A stretch of 64,000 nt of DNA from Siphonodentalium dalli (Eukaryota > Mollusca > Scaphopoda > Gadilida > Siphonodentaliidae), in the NCBI GenBank assembly GCA_032622095.1, contig CP136063.1:61207897-61271896 (forward strand), given 5' to 3'. Below the pieces are notes generated by a model that ran no database searches, had not been told where the DNA came from, and saw nothing but the letters and a program-made list of their open reading frames with translations. Every line of letters begins with the position of its first letter. The stretch's first letter is position 1. The translations under genes and the position numbers were made by a program. Below, one piece after another: positions 32,301 to 41,407 of this stretch.

Positions 32301-33224
32301 GGCGCAATTATGTGATTTCACATAAATTTTACCACATATTTGACAAGTATGTTTATTCTTTAAAATTTTCAATACATCTCCGTTTTTCATTAACCAATAA
32401 TGTTTGTTATGATATATAATATAAATATTAACTGTAGCTGTATATTCTCCTTTCCATATTATTCTATCGCAATTGTCTTTGACGATTATACACATTTCGT
32501 TTTGTATGAAATTTTGTATTTTTTGAACATCGGATAGATCGCATGGTGATGATATATCTATTTCAGCTTCATGAGATAGCTTTATAGCTTGTTTGTTTCT
32601 ATACTTGGAATTATATTTTCTGCGTGCGTTGGTAAAATTTCTAACATTTCTGATATATAATTCGTCATCTTTGTTGGCTGGTATTTTAATCATTTCTCTC
32701 GCCATAACGATGCACATAGGTAAACATAAATTGTCGGTACACTCTCCTGCACATTCTGGCATTGTGATAATTAAGTTCGATGATGTAAACTTCTGATTCA
32801 TCGTTTTAATTCGACCAGAACCCATAGGAATATATGCTATCGTTATATCCATAATAATAGTTCCGTCAATACGAAATTCTTGTTTGCTCTGTTGAATCGA
32901 TTCAATTTTATTAATAATATCTTTTCCTTTGATAGTATCTTTTTGAAAATCAACCCATAAATCTAGGTCTAATGTTGGATGACTCAAAGTTAATCTAACA
33001 TATCTCTGTCCCCATTGCTCAAAATCATACTCTGGTGCAACATTCTCGAGAATATCGTCAAATAATTGTTCTATATCTTGTGTTTCTAATATATCTGGTA
33101 AATTGATAAATTTTAAACTATAAACTTTGTTAGTGACTTTGAACTTTTTGGAACGAATTTCTCTCGTTTTTGTGATCTCATAAAACGGTCCCGGCTGTAT
33201 ATTTAAGGCATCTTCCGTAGCCAT
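29328..33224 (-). CDS. POLB: Protein-primed family-B DNA polymerase with N-terminal OTU-like and zinc-rich regions
   Basis: 1298 codons. The ATG at 33224 is chosen because upstream in-frame sequence has no ATG and contains a splice acceptor. Order of regions: an OTU-like cysteine-protease segment with Cys167 (TDNLC) and His275 (HNKHYW); a Cys/His-rich zinc region at about 293-394; 3'-5' exonuclease motifs FYDIE (Asp413, Glu415), AHNAGRYDDH (~488-497) and YCMID (Asp620); an insertion with LDGY...EFYGC..HC..C (716-738) and WECE (779-782); polymerase motif A FSDVNSLYP (842-850); motif B KLIMNSLFG (1028-1036); motif C YMDTDS (1123-1128); KKY (1161-1163). It copies the element from its termini using a protein primer. 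All catalytic acids are present. Confidence 0.97.
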   Translation of the reverse strand: MATEDALNIQPGPFYEITKTREIRSKKFKVTNKVYSLKFINLPDILETQDIEQLFDDILENVAPEYDFEQWGQRYVRLTLSHPTLDLDLWVDFQKDTIKGKDIINKIESIQQSKQEFRIDGTIIMDITIAYIPMGSGRIKTMNQKFTSSNLIITMPECAGECTDNLCLPMCIVMAREMIKIPANKDDELYIRNVRNFTNARRKYNSKYRNKQAIKLSHEAEIDISSPCDLSDVQKIQNFIQNEMCIIVKDNCDRIIWKGEYTATVNIYIIYHNKHYWLMKNGDVLKILKNKHTCQICGKIYVKSHNCAKICKFCYGELPCNFDPFTAVKCDTCEIVCKSKKCLENHILNHVCTKYKKCDNCSRMYGKTQSHKCYHKFCRNCRSYYEEENQHKCYITVLNPKTEFKNTNYIFYDIETFCDENNRHIPYLVCAHIVCQSCINIYDMSFNTCLHCDRTKYHTFGLDCIHQFVQKILNLHNKVKKATICIAHNAGRYDDHFILDYLLNNYIDIDKLNIIQRGNKILSIQLENLKFLDSYLFFAVSLDKASKSFGCGENASKSFFPHAFANNDKLQYIGEWPAMHYYNLEQMSTDRILIFNDWYKKNKNRKFHFEIEALKYCMIDCKVLHMCCSKFREIFTTTCNTDPFNEGVTLPSISFRIFRKMFMPENTIAINSCPLQANSTKSLLWIAHYIESTGFQCQYLGNSTQEYVLFEKYRLDGYDRINGIGLEFYGCEYHCHTCIKQKDRNAIHPLQRRSYNDIYQKTMEREQEIKQYIPLITIWECEYEKQLQTDLEFKTFIQNATVSGTLDPRKSLFGGRCEVFKYLAEKNEDGTVCGYPNASIRFSDVNSLYPAMMLNKKFPIGHPTVIKNPDLNDIENYFGLIECLILPPNNLIYPVLPIKLKSGKLVFGLCNKCMVDNNQNQCEHDENQRRIYGVWCTPEIEYAIARGYKVIHIYQVWHYPENDEKIGGIFKPFILYFHRLKTYASPFPQNIQTMEQKQQFCEEYGKKFGQKLDIYKMQENPTMRMMAKLIMNSLFGRLAMRDQMSSTKILKDTEQYFKLWANKDIRIENIKLFDKGEIMYVTYKQLKENQNRNNNVILASFITAYARITMLEHLETIGDRAIYMDTDSCIWIHTENGPNLPDGCMLGDLQNDLCQGELTLKKYCASASKSYAYEVAESGRKVIKVKGFNVSKWINANIDFDNMTKLVKGEENSLQAVFPNEFVRTKDFHIYSKRMTKTMRLAGDKRRIIKDYATEPFGYLSSLDEDWESIKDLLLPESPSIITDGTRPDESNYFEKYV

Positions 33225-33243
33225 TATTGCGACAATATGGAAT

Positions 33244-33552
33244 CTGAAAGGCAAATTTATGGGACTTTAATTTAGGTTATGATTAGGGATAAAGTAGAGA
33301 GCTTTGATGATATAGATGAATCAGTATATATAAAAAAGCTTTTGAATACATTTTCCCGAAAGATTCGGTTAATATAAATATGCCCAAAGACGTGAATGGC
33401 GCTAACTTCAATAATTTTTATGAAAATTAGTTACCCGGATTTTTTTATTCTGATGAATACGTGTATTATATATCGTTTGTAATTTGCCACTTTGCGATTA
33501 AATGCTGATTATAAGACGAAAATAAAAAAATAAAATAAAAAAAAAGACTTAC
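33244..33552 (-). other. Predicted intron in the polymerase 5' leader
   Basis: On the minus strand AAG|GTAAGT (break at 33553/33552) is a consensus donor and TTTGCCTTTCAG|ATT (ends at 33244) a consensus acceptor. They are 309 bp apart, 20 bp before the polymerase ATG. If used, the leader is spliced by the host spliceosome in the nucleus. Confidence 0.6.
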
Positions 33553-33955
33553 CTTTTAAATCTGTAATTCTTTAAAGCGTGCACCTTAATAAATGCTTTA
33601 ATTCTATTCAGCTTATATAGAGATGGACTTGGCGCCATTAATTCTATCTAGTTCTATTTTAGGTAATTTAAACATTAAATTTGTCAGATATTAATGTGTT
33701 CTAGTTTTTTGGAACGTTGAACAAATACTCAGGTGTTGTTTATATGAAACTATGTTGTTTTTAAAAACATATCTATAATCCTTTCATTGAAATGCTTATT
33801 GGTAACTATGTAAGATATTCTGTTAATATCTTTTATGATAATGATTAATGACATTTTTTTTTATTGCTTTCTTGACATGACATCTTGATGTCATATATAA
33901 ATTATGTGGTATTTAACTGGATAAATTAATTGCTTTTCGTTTACTTTATAAGAGT
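33553..33955. promoter_or_regulatory. Divergent promoter region, polymerase (minus) and early-type gene (plus)
   Basis: A minus-strand TATATAAG box lies at about 33611-33618, ~60 bp above the donor. A plus-strand TATATAAA box at about 33893-33900 lies ~115 bp above the ATG at 34013. The spacing suits two divergent transcripts. No other gene in this stretch. Confidence 0.5.
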
Positions 33956-34012
33956 TTGTTGGAGTTTGGGCGTCTTTTGCTTACAATTTTTTCGAAATTT
34001 AAACTAGGAATT

Positions 34013-34742
34013 ATGGAACCTTATTATTTTGCATTTTCACAAATTATAAGAATTATTCATTTTTTGAATGTTGTTCGCGTTGAATATGAGTTTAAACAGC
34101 AGCGGTTGCAATATTATAGGCGAGAATTTGTAGACGCTTGGGTACGCTACTGCGACGGGGATTTGACTGCGGACACCATTTTGGATAGAATTTATGATTT
34201 AATAATAGGTAAGTTATTATTTAATTGATTTCCATTATTTTTGATACATTCTTTGTTTTCACAGATATATATATTTTTTTATCGTGTGAAATTATAGGTT
34301 TTGATGTATTATTGCATTTTAAAGTATATTTATATCGAATTAGTTTTGATAAAAATAAATTAGGAGCTTTACGATAAATATTTTATATTTAAATATAGAT
34401 TAATTACTATTGTTTACAGATATATATATATTTTTTTCAGTTGAATGTTCTTGTCTATCCGAATTAAGGATGAAAAACTTTCGTCTTTCTTGCCTACTGA
34501 TTCAGAAGGCTGCTGGGTGGATTTCATTGTCTGACCCATTAATACCTGATGGGACTTTAGTGAACAATGAAAGACATTCAGCAGTAATGCGAATGGAGAA
34601 TAATATCTGGCCTGCGGCAAATAGGATCAGAAGACGATACAGACCATACAACGTACACCATAGGCGACGAAACTCATCATCTACGGATGAGCAGACATCA
34701 ACTGACGATATTAGACCGAGCAATTCACCCGTAGAGGAATAA
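34013..34742 (+). CDS. Divergent Polinton gene with one intron, ~165 aa, function unknown
   Basis: Exon 1 runs from the ATG at 34013 to 34208 and exon 2 from 34441 to 34742. The donor ATAG|GTAAGT and the acceptor TTTTTTTCAG are consensus, the split codon is phase 1, and the frame continues to a stop, giving 66+99 codons. Without splicing exon 1 ends six codons later and exon 2 has no good start. The N-terminal part is helical (aromatic and charged, REFVDAWVRYCDG). A cysteine pair (ECSC) follows the junction, and the C-terminus is Arg-rich then Ser/Thr/acidic (RRRNSSSTDEQ). It is the only clearly supported plus-strand gene and sits next to the right terminal repeat, so an early regulatory role is a guess. 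No LxCxE motif was found. Confidence 0.65.
34209..34440 (+). other. Intron of the divergent Polinton gene
   Basis: 232 bp, GT-AG, AT-rich, with a TATATATATTTTTTTCAG tract before exon 2. Confidence 0.65.
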
Positions 34743-34792
34743 TGTATTTATATATTTTATTGTTATGTTTGTTATCATTATTAATCATTATA

Positions 34793-35297
34793 GGAACTAA
34801 AGTGTGAAGGGTTCCACATTTCGTTTTCTACGAGACTCTGTAATATCGAGTTTTATGAGATCGAATAGTGTTACCTACAAATCTACATTAACGAAGAAAC
34901 AGTTCCGAAACTAACAAATATTCCATGTGTTTTAGCCTTGTGGTTTTTTACATGCACGAGGTTATTCACTAGCGAATAATTCATCTCATTTAGGACTATC
35001 CTATCATAACTAACCTACATATCAATACATGTATTCAATCATGCGTACTAATCCTTCAAATAGTTACTAGTTAGCCTGACTATATCATCTGCCTAGAAAT
35101 AGTTTGCTTACTATACCATCTGCCTAGAAATAGTTTGCTTACTATACCATCTGCCTAGAAATAGTTTGCTTACTATACCATCTGCCTAGAAATAGTTTAC
35201 TTACTATAACCATCTGCCTAGAAATAGTTTGCTTAGTATGACTTACAATACCTTTAATTCTATAGAGTATACGAATTAGATATTCTTATACACTACT
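34793..35297. repeat. Polinton terminal inverted repeat, right
   Basis: ~505 bp, complement of 21406-21908, from GGAACTAAAGTGTG to ATACACTACT. It contains the inverted 31-bp array at about 35087-35244. Confidence 0.9.
35087..35244. repeat. 31-bp tandem repeat in the right terminal repeat, 5 copies
   Basis: Inverted counterpart of the array at 21464-21626, with the same copy number and the same one-base irregular copy at its outer end. Confidence 0.95.
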
Positions 35298-35303
35298 ATG
35301 GTC
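35298..35303. repeat. Polinton target-site duplication, right copy
   Basis: ATGGTC, directly abutting the element end at 35297, followed by the remaining foldback arm. Confidence 0.9.
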
Positions 35304-35808
35304 CCTACTGTGAAATAGATCATCATGGAACATGTATACTAACAAAGACATATATTCCCTGCTTTGTGTGTTGAATGCTATGAAGTTCCCCACCAGAACA
35401 TAACAAAGTTCCCATATTTTAAACGGGTGGAATATATATTCTCTACGTGCGTAGCCAGAGTAGAAATTAACGACATGGTCTAATAGTTGTCGACCATTCC
35501 TATATTCTATAAGAGAGAGATAGAGCGAAATATATTCAGCACATGCACGACAATCGTACATTTTACTACCGTATATATTAGTTATTATTATATTCCTGTC
35601 TAAAAAAAAACCCTTGTACTCTGTTGTCCTATAGATTAAAAGAACCACCACATTATTGTTAACACACAGGGACCAGAGACAAATAAGATCTAACAGAAAC
35701 GCAGGCATCGCGAATCGAAAACAAGATAACGACGCTGGAAAAACATGAGGGACAAATACGTCATATCAAAATGGCGGCGCTTCCGGTCGAGATTGGCAAC
35801 TCGCTTAT
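35298..35808. repeat. Right arm of the foldback element, outer part
   Basis: Inverted match to 18531-19053. The terminal sequence, including GGCAACTCGCTTATTG, interrupts the transposase frame here. Confidence 0.8.
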
Positions 35809-37109
35809 TGCTCACATTGAGGACAGCTACCTTCTCCATTGAACTGCATCATATTATTCACCAGACATTTTGCCGGCAAGTCGGCAGTTGAATATAGCAG
35901 GTGACCCCGAACTGTGATTTGCTGCTCTGCAGTTCCTTCTGTTGGTAGCTGAATACCATTTTCTAACGTTTTAAGACTTTTAACGAACGGCTGCAGGAAT
36001 GTTGACATCAGAGGTTTTTTAGAACCTATCCACAGTCCGGCGAGGATCATATTCTCTGGTTTTCGTCTGATGGTGTAGGGTAGTTCATTTATAATAAAAA
36101 AAAGTGGCCACATTGATGTTTTAGAACTTTTAAAGAGACATGCTCCGTCTGTGTTCATCAGCAAGGTGAAGTCGTTTTGTGTTAAATTGTGAGTTCTTCT
36201 AACATCCTGATAGTACTTTCCATCGCACATATCCGTTATGTTTCCGTCCATGTTTCTGTTGTATTTAGAATTTAGAAGAGGCATAAACTCATTATTTTTG
36301 GTAAATATATTTGTGACCTGTTCGATGATAGGTGCCTCAACAAAAAAGTTTTTACTCCCCTTTGAACCTAGTTGCTGTCTGCATGCTGTACACATCGCAT
36401 CATCGGAAGACACTGGTTTCAAGCATGCGTTGCAATAATAGTGCCTCGCTTAGTTAACCTTTAAATGGTTGAACCATTTTTTCAAACCATAAGCTGATTT
36501 GGGTAACACATTAACTTTAGCACAGTGAAGTTCAATCAACTGAAGCAAATCTGACAATTCTTCACTGGTTACCTTGTGCTTTATTGAATATGTCATTATA
36601 GCTAATACACTTTCTCCCAAAGTTAATTGTGATCGGAAGTAAAGCGAACAGTTTTCGAAAGCGTCTTCCGGTGTCTCGACATCAATGTCATCTGGATCTG
36701 CACCGTCCCTGTCAGTCGTCGTGTTTAGAAAACCTATTTGACCAGTTGAGTCATCGAATTCCAAACCATATTCATCATCAATATCACTTTCATCTGGCAC
36801 AATATGTTCATCGATCTCAAACGATTTTTCCGACGTTTCAGTACACATTGCATTTTGATCGTCACCATTTACATAATCTGCACAAGTAACGTAATCGGTG
36901 AAGTCGCCGCCAACAATATTCTCATTCCCGTGCAATTCTTGAACGCTTTGCTCGGAACGCAGAATATTCCAAACTGACGACTGTAACTTTTTGGGTGCAT
37001 CGGAAAACGAATGTAAGCTTGTGAGGTATTTCCTATATGTAAGCCCAGAAGGGCGCACACGTTTCCTGACTGGATATTCACAATGATCTTGTTCATCTTG
37101 TTCATCCAT
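35809..37109 (-). pseudogene. CACTA/EnSpm-type transposase, N-terminal portion
   Basis: Minus-strand frame from the ATG at 37109. It has an acidic N-terminal region with RKRVRPSGLTYRKYL and LGESVLAIMTYSIKHKVTSE. After an in-frame TAA (36450-36452) the same frame continues with HYYCNACLKPV and MCTACRQQLGS (two C-x2-C pairs, likely a zinc ribbon). The transposase_21-type core follows (LLMNTDGACLFKSSKTSMWP, FFIINELPYTIRRKPENMIL, AGLWIGSKKP), ending at GEGSCPQC, where the foldback element starts. The rest is at 17110-18528. It is dead twice over: an internal stop and a nested insertion. The frame upstream of 37109 reads through a poly-C/G tract and is not coding. Confidence 0.8.
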
Positions 37110-37771
37110 TATCCTGGATCTGCAAAAAATAACGTTTCGTTTACCAACTAATAAACAAGGATTAGTCCTAATTTGAGAGTGGGGGGGGGGGGGGGGGGGG
37201 TCAATGTTTTTCCCCATATTGAACAATATTGGTCCATAAAATTGAACACTCCATCAAAATATTTTGCTTGAAATCAGATTTCTACCATTTTGAAACCTGC
37301 ATTGTTTTCATTAAACGCATTGTATCAAAATCGCGCACATAGATAGATCCGGCTGGGGTTTCTGACCGAAATTGAACATTTCTCACAACTTATTCAGATA
37401 TAACTATAATAAACTGTAATTGTTGACAGTGTCCCCCCACGACAATTAGGCCGAAAACTACACTTCCTGGTGCAAATTTTCTGCACAAATGTCTAAAGTT
37501 CAATCTAAAGTGGTGATTAAATAGATTTAAATCAACGTGGATTAACAAATTGTGTCCGAGACATGTATTTTTTTTATAAATATTTGCGCTCATGGCGAAT
37601 TGTCGTCGGGAGCTTTCACTACACTTGTCCTTATTGTATTATCAATACTATATTGGTGATATCTTGATATTGTGTCAGAAAAGGCTCATTTTCGGTCATA
37701 AACTCCATCAACTGTGATCTAACGTTACATATAGTGAACTAGCGTGTCGCGAATATCTAAGTTCGCGTGTA
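37110..37771. other. Non-coding upstream of the transposase
   Basis: Contains a G18-20 homopolymer at about 37181-37200. No CACT-type terminal repeat was found, so the outer end of the CACTA element is unresolved. Confidence 0.4.
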
Positions 37772-38591
37772 CTGTCTTATTTTCGAGTTTATTGAACCCA
37801 TGTGTCTTTGTATCCTATTTCAATTCCCGAACCACACCCGTTTGTGCAGAAAGCGCTAATATATGGGTTCAACAATTAGTTTTGCGACTGCTTGTGTCGT
37901 TTCAAGATGCCGACAAAAATAAAATAAAAAAAGACAGGTTGTATTAACCAATTTGAAGTGAATGAGATCCTTGCGCCCTGAGGTTAATTACGTTGGTATA
38001 CAAAGGACATAAAATCTATAATTGCCAATGTACATTCACATTTAGGTGTTTATTATCTCATTATCGTAAACAAATACAAACTTGTTGAAACTCAATATAC
38101 TAAAAAGTCGAAGTGTCTTACAATTATGCTTGGCCGCCAATTAAAATAATTTCCGATCCACATTGAAAACAAAAATCATTATCTAGAAGAATTCACCATT
38201 GTCGGGAAGATAAAGTTATTAACTATATATGGTATGGACATCTTCTTTTGGGGTAAAAATGTTGTAACGGAGTTGACAAAATTGAGTATACTGGACCTGA
38301 ATGGGATAAATAAAAAAGTAGAACATATTTATGAATACACCTGGGTTTACGTCCTAGCATAATACATATATCACATATATACATATATCACTTATGGAGT
38401 TGTGATGATGATAAAACCTGCCCGAAATAGCCCGTTCCAGTTATAAAGCCGGCATATATACGATGTACCAAACAACGTTCATAACCATGATTATGAAAAC
38501 ATTCCTTTTGCAGTCAAATAAGGAGTGTCATACATTGGTGCCGACCATGCATGCTCTGTCTGAGACACAATTTACAATTGAAACGTATAAT
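37772..38591. repeat. 816-bp tandem duplication, copy 1 (empty hAT site)
   Basis: From CTGTCTTATTTTCGAG to CGTATAATATCTAGGAGG, matching 38676-39491 with very few differences (offset ~900 bp). This copy retains the uninterrupted site CGTATAATATCTAGG at 38584. It is non-coding. Confidence 0.9.
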
Positions 38592-38675
38592 ATCTAGGAG
38601 GGCGTCACCCCCTCCCCCTGGAATACGGAATACGACTTAATTTTGGGGGCGGAATAAGACTTAACAGAGGTGGTG

Positions 38676-39491
38676 CTGTCTTATTTTCGAGTTTATTGAA
38701 CCCATGTGTCTTTGTATCTTATTTCAATTCCCGAACCACACCCGTTTGTGCAGAAAGCGCTAATATATGGGTTTAACAATTAGTTTTGCGACTGCTTGTG
38801 TCGTTTCAAGATGCCGTCAAAAATAAAATAAAAAAGACAGGTTGTATTAACCAATTTGAAGTGAATGAGATCCTTGCGCCCTGAGGTTAATTACGTTGGT
38901 ATACAAAGGACATAAAATCTATAATTGCCAATGTACATTCACATTTAGGTGTTTATTATCTCATTATCGTAAACAAATACAAACTTGTTGAAACTCAATA
39001 TACTAAAAAGTCGAAGTGTCTTACAATGCTTGGCCGCCAATTAAAATAATTTCCGATCCACATTGAAAACAAAAAACATTATCTAGAAGAATTCAACATT
39101 GTCGGGAAGATAAAGTTATTAACTATATATGGTATGGACATCTTCTTTTGGGGTAAAAATGTTGTAACGGAGTTGACAAAATTGAGTATACTAGACCTGA
39201 ATGGGATAAATAAAAAAGTAGAACATATTTATGAATACACCTGGGTTTACGTCCTAGCATTATACATATATCACATATATACATATATCACTTATGTAGT
39301 TGTGATGATGATAAAACCTGCCCGAAATAGCCCGTTCCAGTTATAAAGCCGGCATATATACGATGTACCAAACAACGTTCATATCCATGATTATGAAAAC
39401 ATTCCTTTTGTAGTTAAATAAGGAGTGTCATACATTGGTGCCGACCATGCATGCTCTGTCTGAGACACAATTTACAATTGAAACGTATAAT
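38676..39491. repeat. 816-bp tandem duplication, copy 2 (interrupted)
   Basis: Same sequence as copy 1, interrupted at CGTATAAT by the element at 39492 and resuming for ATATCTAGGAGG at 40629. Confidence 0.9.
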
Positions 39492-40623
39492 CAGGGATGT
39501 GGCTAGAGGGGGGGGTGTGGGGGGGGGTGTCTCACCCCCCCCCAGCAGAGAGCTTTATTTTCAATAGTTGGAAATTTCATACCTGCCACAACGAAATTTC
39601 ACACCAACAATAGGTTGAAAATGTTCATGTAGTTTGATTATAAAACAATTTATTGGGGGGAATTTATTGTTTTTCGACCAATATTTGCATATGTTCCTAT
39701 TTTTGGTCCAAAATTTTGACAGAAATGGACATCAGTTGGAAATTTTCCAACCTTAGGGGGGTGACAGGTTGGAAATTTCCAACACTTGGAAAGCTTGTGT
39801 CCTGGTCCCTCCCCCGTGGCCAGTCAAAAACTTCTAGTTAATTTAAGAAAACAATATTGTCATACAATTGGTCAACATTGTCATTGGAATTGTCATCAGT
39901 TGGAAATTTTCCAACCTAAGTGGGGGTGTAGGGTTTGAAATTTCCAACAGTAGGAAGGCTTGAGGCTAGTCTAGATGTTAGGATTTTGCGATTTTCTTGT
40001 TCAGATTTCAAAATTTTCCCACACCGGGCCGAACCATGGTCGGCCCGGTGTGTCATTGCCCCATCCACATGGCCAATAAAAAACTGCTAATTAGTTTAGC
40101 AAAACAATATTTTACTACATTTGGTCAAACTTGTAGACATAAATGGTCATCAGTTGAAGAATTTTCCAACCTGAGGGGGAGCATGAGGTTGGAAATTTCC
40201 AACACTAGGAAAGCTTCAGTTGAGGCCAGTCTAGATGCTAGGATTTGCGATTTTCTTGTATATAGTTTTCAAAATTTTCTCACACCGGGCCAAACAACCA
40301 TGGTCGGCCCGGTGTTTCCTGGTCTGTTGTCGGTAGCTGTGTGCATTTGTCTGGAATTAGATCACTAGTTGTTTTTTTTTTGGGGCAATTTTCAGGTTAA
40401 AATATCTTAATGTTCTCATACTGGGAAAATAGAAGCATGGCTTATGAATATATAGGAAATTAGGCCTGAGCATGAGGTACAAGGGGGGGGGGGCGGTGCA
40501 AATGGAATTATGCAAAAAAGTTGTGTTGGTGTGATTCCGACTCAAAGGGGGGGGGGGGGTGCAGTTGGAAATTCCCAAGGTGGACACCCCCCCCCCAGCG
40601 GAGACCCTCTAGCCACATCCCTG
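39492..40623. mobile_element. Non-autonomous hAT-type element, 1.13 kb
   Basis: Terminal inverted repeats CAGGGATGTGGCTAGAGG and its complement. The 8-bp duplication is CGTATAAT (39484-39491) and CTTATAAT (40624-40631), with one mismatch. Inside are three diverged copies of a ~250-bp unit with TTGGAAATTTTCCAACCT and CACCGGGCCGAACCATGGTC-like phrases. There is no transposase frame. Fragments of the same family occur at 50785-51180, about 12270-12680 and possibly 58570-58650. The duplicated copy at 38584 shows the pre-insertion site. Confidence 0.92.
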
Positions 40624-40631
40624 CTTATAAT

Positions 40632-41050
40632 ATCTAGGAGGCCATTTTCTCCCACTACTACTTTTAGGTGTAATTAACGTACTAGCCATTATAATTTTCT
40701 CAGGCGACGATTTCATGTTTCCGAAAACAAACACTGAATATAAAAATATTGCCCGGTGGAAGACAATTTAAATTTTCACCTCACAAAGACGCAAACACCT
40801 TGGCATCTCACTATAGGGCAATTACTGATATTACTGGCAGAATTAGGGGTACTGTCACACCCCCACACCCCAAAATTTACGGCCCTGCCATCCGAGTCCT
40901 TCCATGGCATAGCACCACACGTTGTGTTTAAAGTTTCAAGAATTGCAATAAAAAATACATAAACAACCTACTTTTGGATCCAGCCAGGAGAACATATATT
41001 TTATTGGCTGGGGACTCTGTAGCATGCTGGGATCACTGTCACGTGATAAG
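40632..41050. other. Upstream region of the host gene, no feature recognised
   Basis: No open frame or repeat supported. Confidence 0.4.
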
Positions 41051-41051
41051 C

Positions 41052-41099
41052 CATTCCAATCGTGGGTCGATCGTTTTGAAAACAAATTTGGTATAAATA
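41052..41099 (+). promoter_or_regulatory. CCAAT and TATA boxes of the host gene
   Basis: ATTCCAATCG at about 41054 and GTATAAATAC at 41091-41100 have ordinary metazoan core-promoter spacing. They place transcription start near 41125, ~70 bp before the ATG at 41197. Confidence 0.65.
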
Positions 41100-41196
41100 C
41101 GCGTTTTGGATATACTCGCAGCACTGCCGAACAACTATTAGTTATACTAAGTCTTTAATTGGTTATACCTAGTTACAGTTCAGGAATTTTTCAAGC

Positions 41197-41407
41197 ATGT
41201 TTGCGTTAGTTTATTTCACTGAAGATGGTGGAAAGTTTGAGTGTTTACCAGTGAAAAAACTGAAGAAAACTGCTGCGACAAGTAGTGTTGGGTTCGCGAT
41301 TTTAGAAACTGTTTCTGTGCAATACAGAATAAAGGCAGCCGATGGAAATGGGAAAGAAAGAAGTGTAGATATCGACTACATAGGAACTGTTCATTTACTC
41401 CACAAAG
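41197..41407 (+). CDS. First coding exon of a multi-exon host gene
   Basis: 70 codons plus one base, from ATG to a perfect donor AAAG|GTAAGT. The sequence (FALVYFTEDGGKFECLPVKK, then YRIKAADGNG and DIDYIGTVHLLHKG) looks like a small N-terminal beta-rich domain. I have a weak impression that similar N-termini occur in BEN-domain-type proteins of invertebrates, but no BEN domain is visible in this window. The exon ends in phase 1. The rest of the gene probably lies in the plus-strand exons at 50.3-55.9 kb. Confidence 0.7.

Larger units (their letters stand above)
21406..35297. mobile_element. Complete Polinton/Maverick (adintovirus-like) element, 13.9 kb
   Basis: The element starts AGTAGTGTATAAGAATATC and ends with the exact complement. 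It is flanked by a perfect 6-bp duplication ATGGTC (21400-21405 and 35298-35303), the duplication length expected for Polintons. It has ~500-bp terminal inverted repeats and carries protein-primed DNA polymerase B, DDE integrase, packaging ATPase, adenain-like protease, major capsid protein and penton-like protein, all open. This is the full core gene set of the family, which is regarded as both transposon and integrated virus. Late-type genes lie in one tight minus-strand block, the polymerase is separate, and one spliced gene is divergent. Intact frames and perfect duplications point to a recent insertion. Confidence 0.97.
18531..35808. mobile_element. Long-inverted-repeat (foldback) element, ~3.4 kb of its own, interrupted by a Polinton
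   Basis: The outer ends are inverted copies: CAATAAGCGAGTTGCC at 18529 and its complement at 35795-35810, within the CACTA transposase frame. From 18531 inward to about 19410 the left arm pairs first with 35298-35808 and then, beyond the Polinton, with 20735-21399 read inverted. Removing the Polinton (21406-35297) and one ATGGTC copy leaves a ~3.4-kb element with arms of ~0.9-1.2 kb and a ~1.3-kb loop. The outermost ~80 bp are almost identical between arms. No transposase frame is visible, so it is non-autonomous. If TA is the duplicated target (18532-18533 and 35806-35807) it could be Tc1/mariner-like, but that is unresolved. Confidence 0.75.

Noticed and set aside
29875-32796. Plus-strand frames inside the polymerase gene
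   Set aside because: Antisense shadows of a long, motif-verified coding region.
33225-33254. Longer polymerase start upstream of 33224
   Set aside because: The extension begins with TTG and contains a consensus splice acceptor; the first ATG is at 33224.
34441-34742. LxCxE retinoblastoma-binding motif in the divergent Polinton gene
   Set aside because: I looked because related viral early genes carry it; the cysteines near the junction do not fit the pattern.
37110-37226. Proline-rich N-terminal extension of the transposase
   Set aside because: It is translation of a G/C homopolymer and adjacent non-coding DNA ahead of the ATG at 37109.
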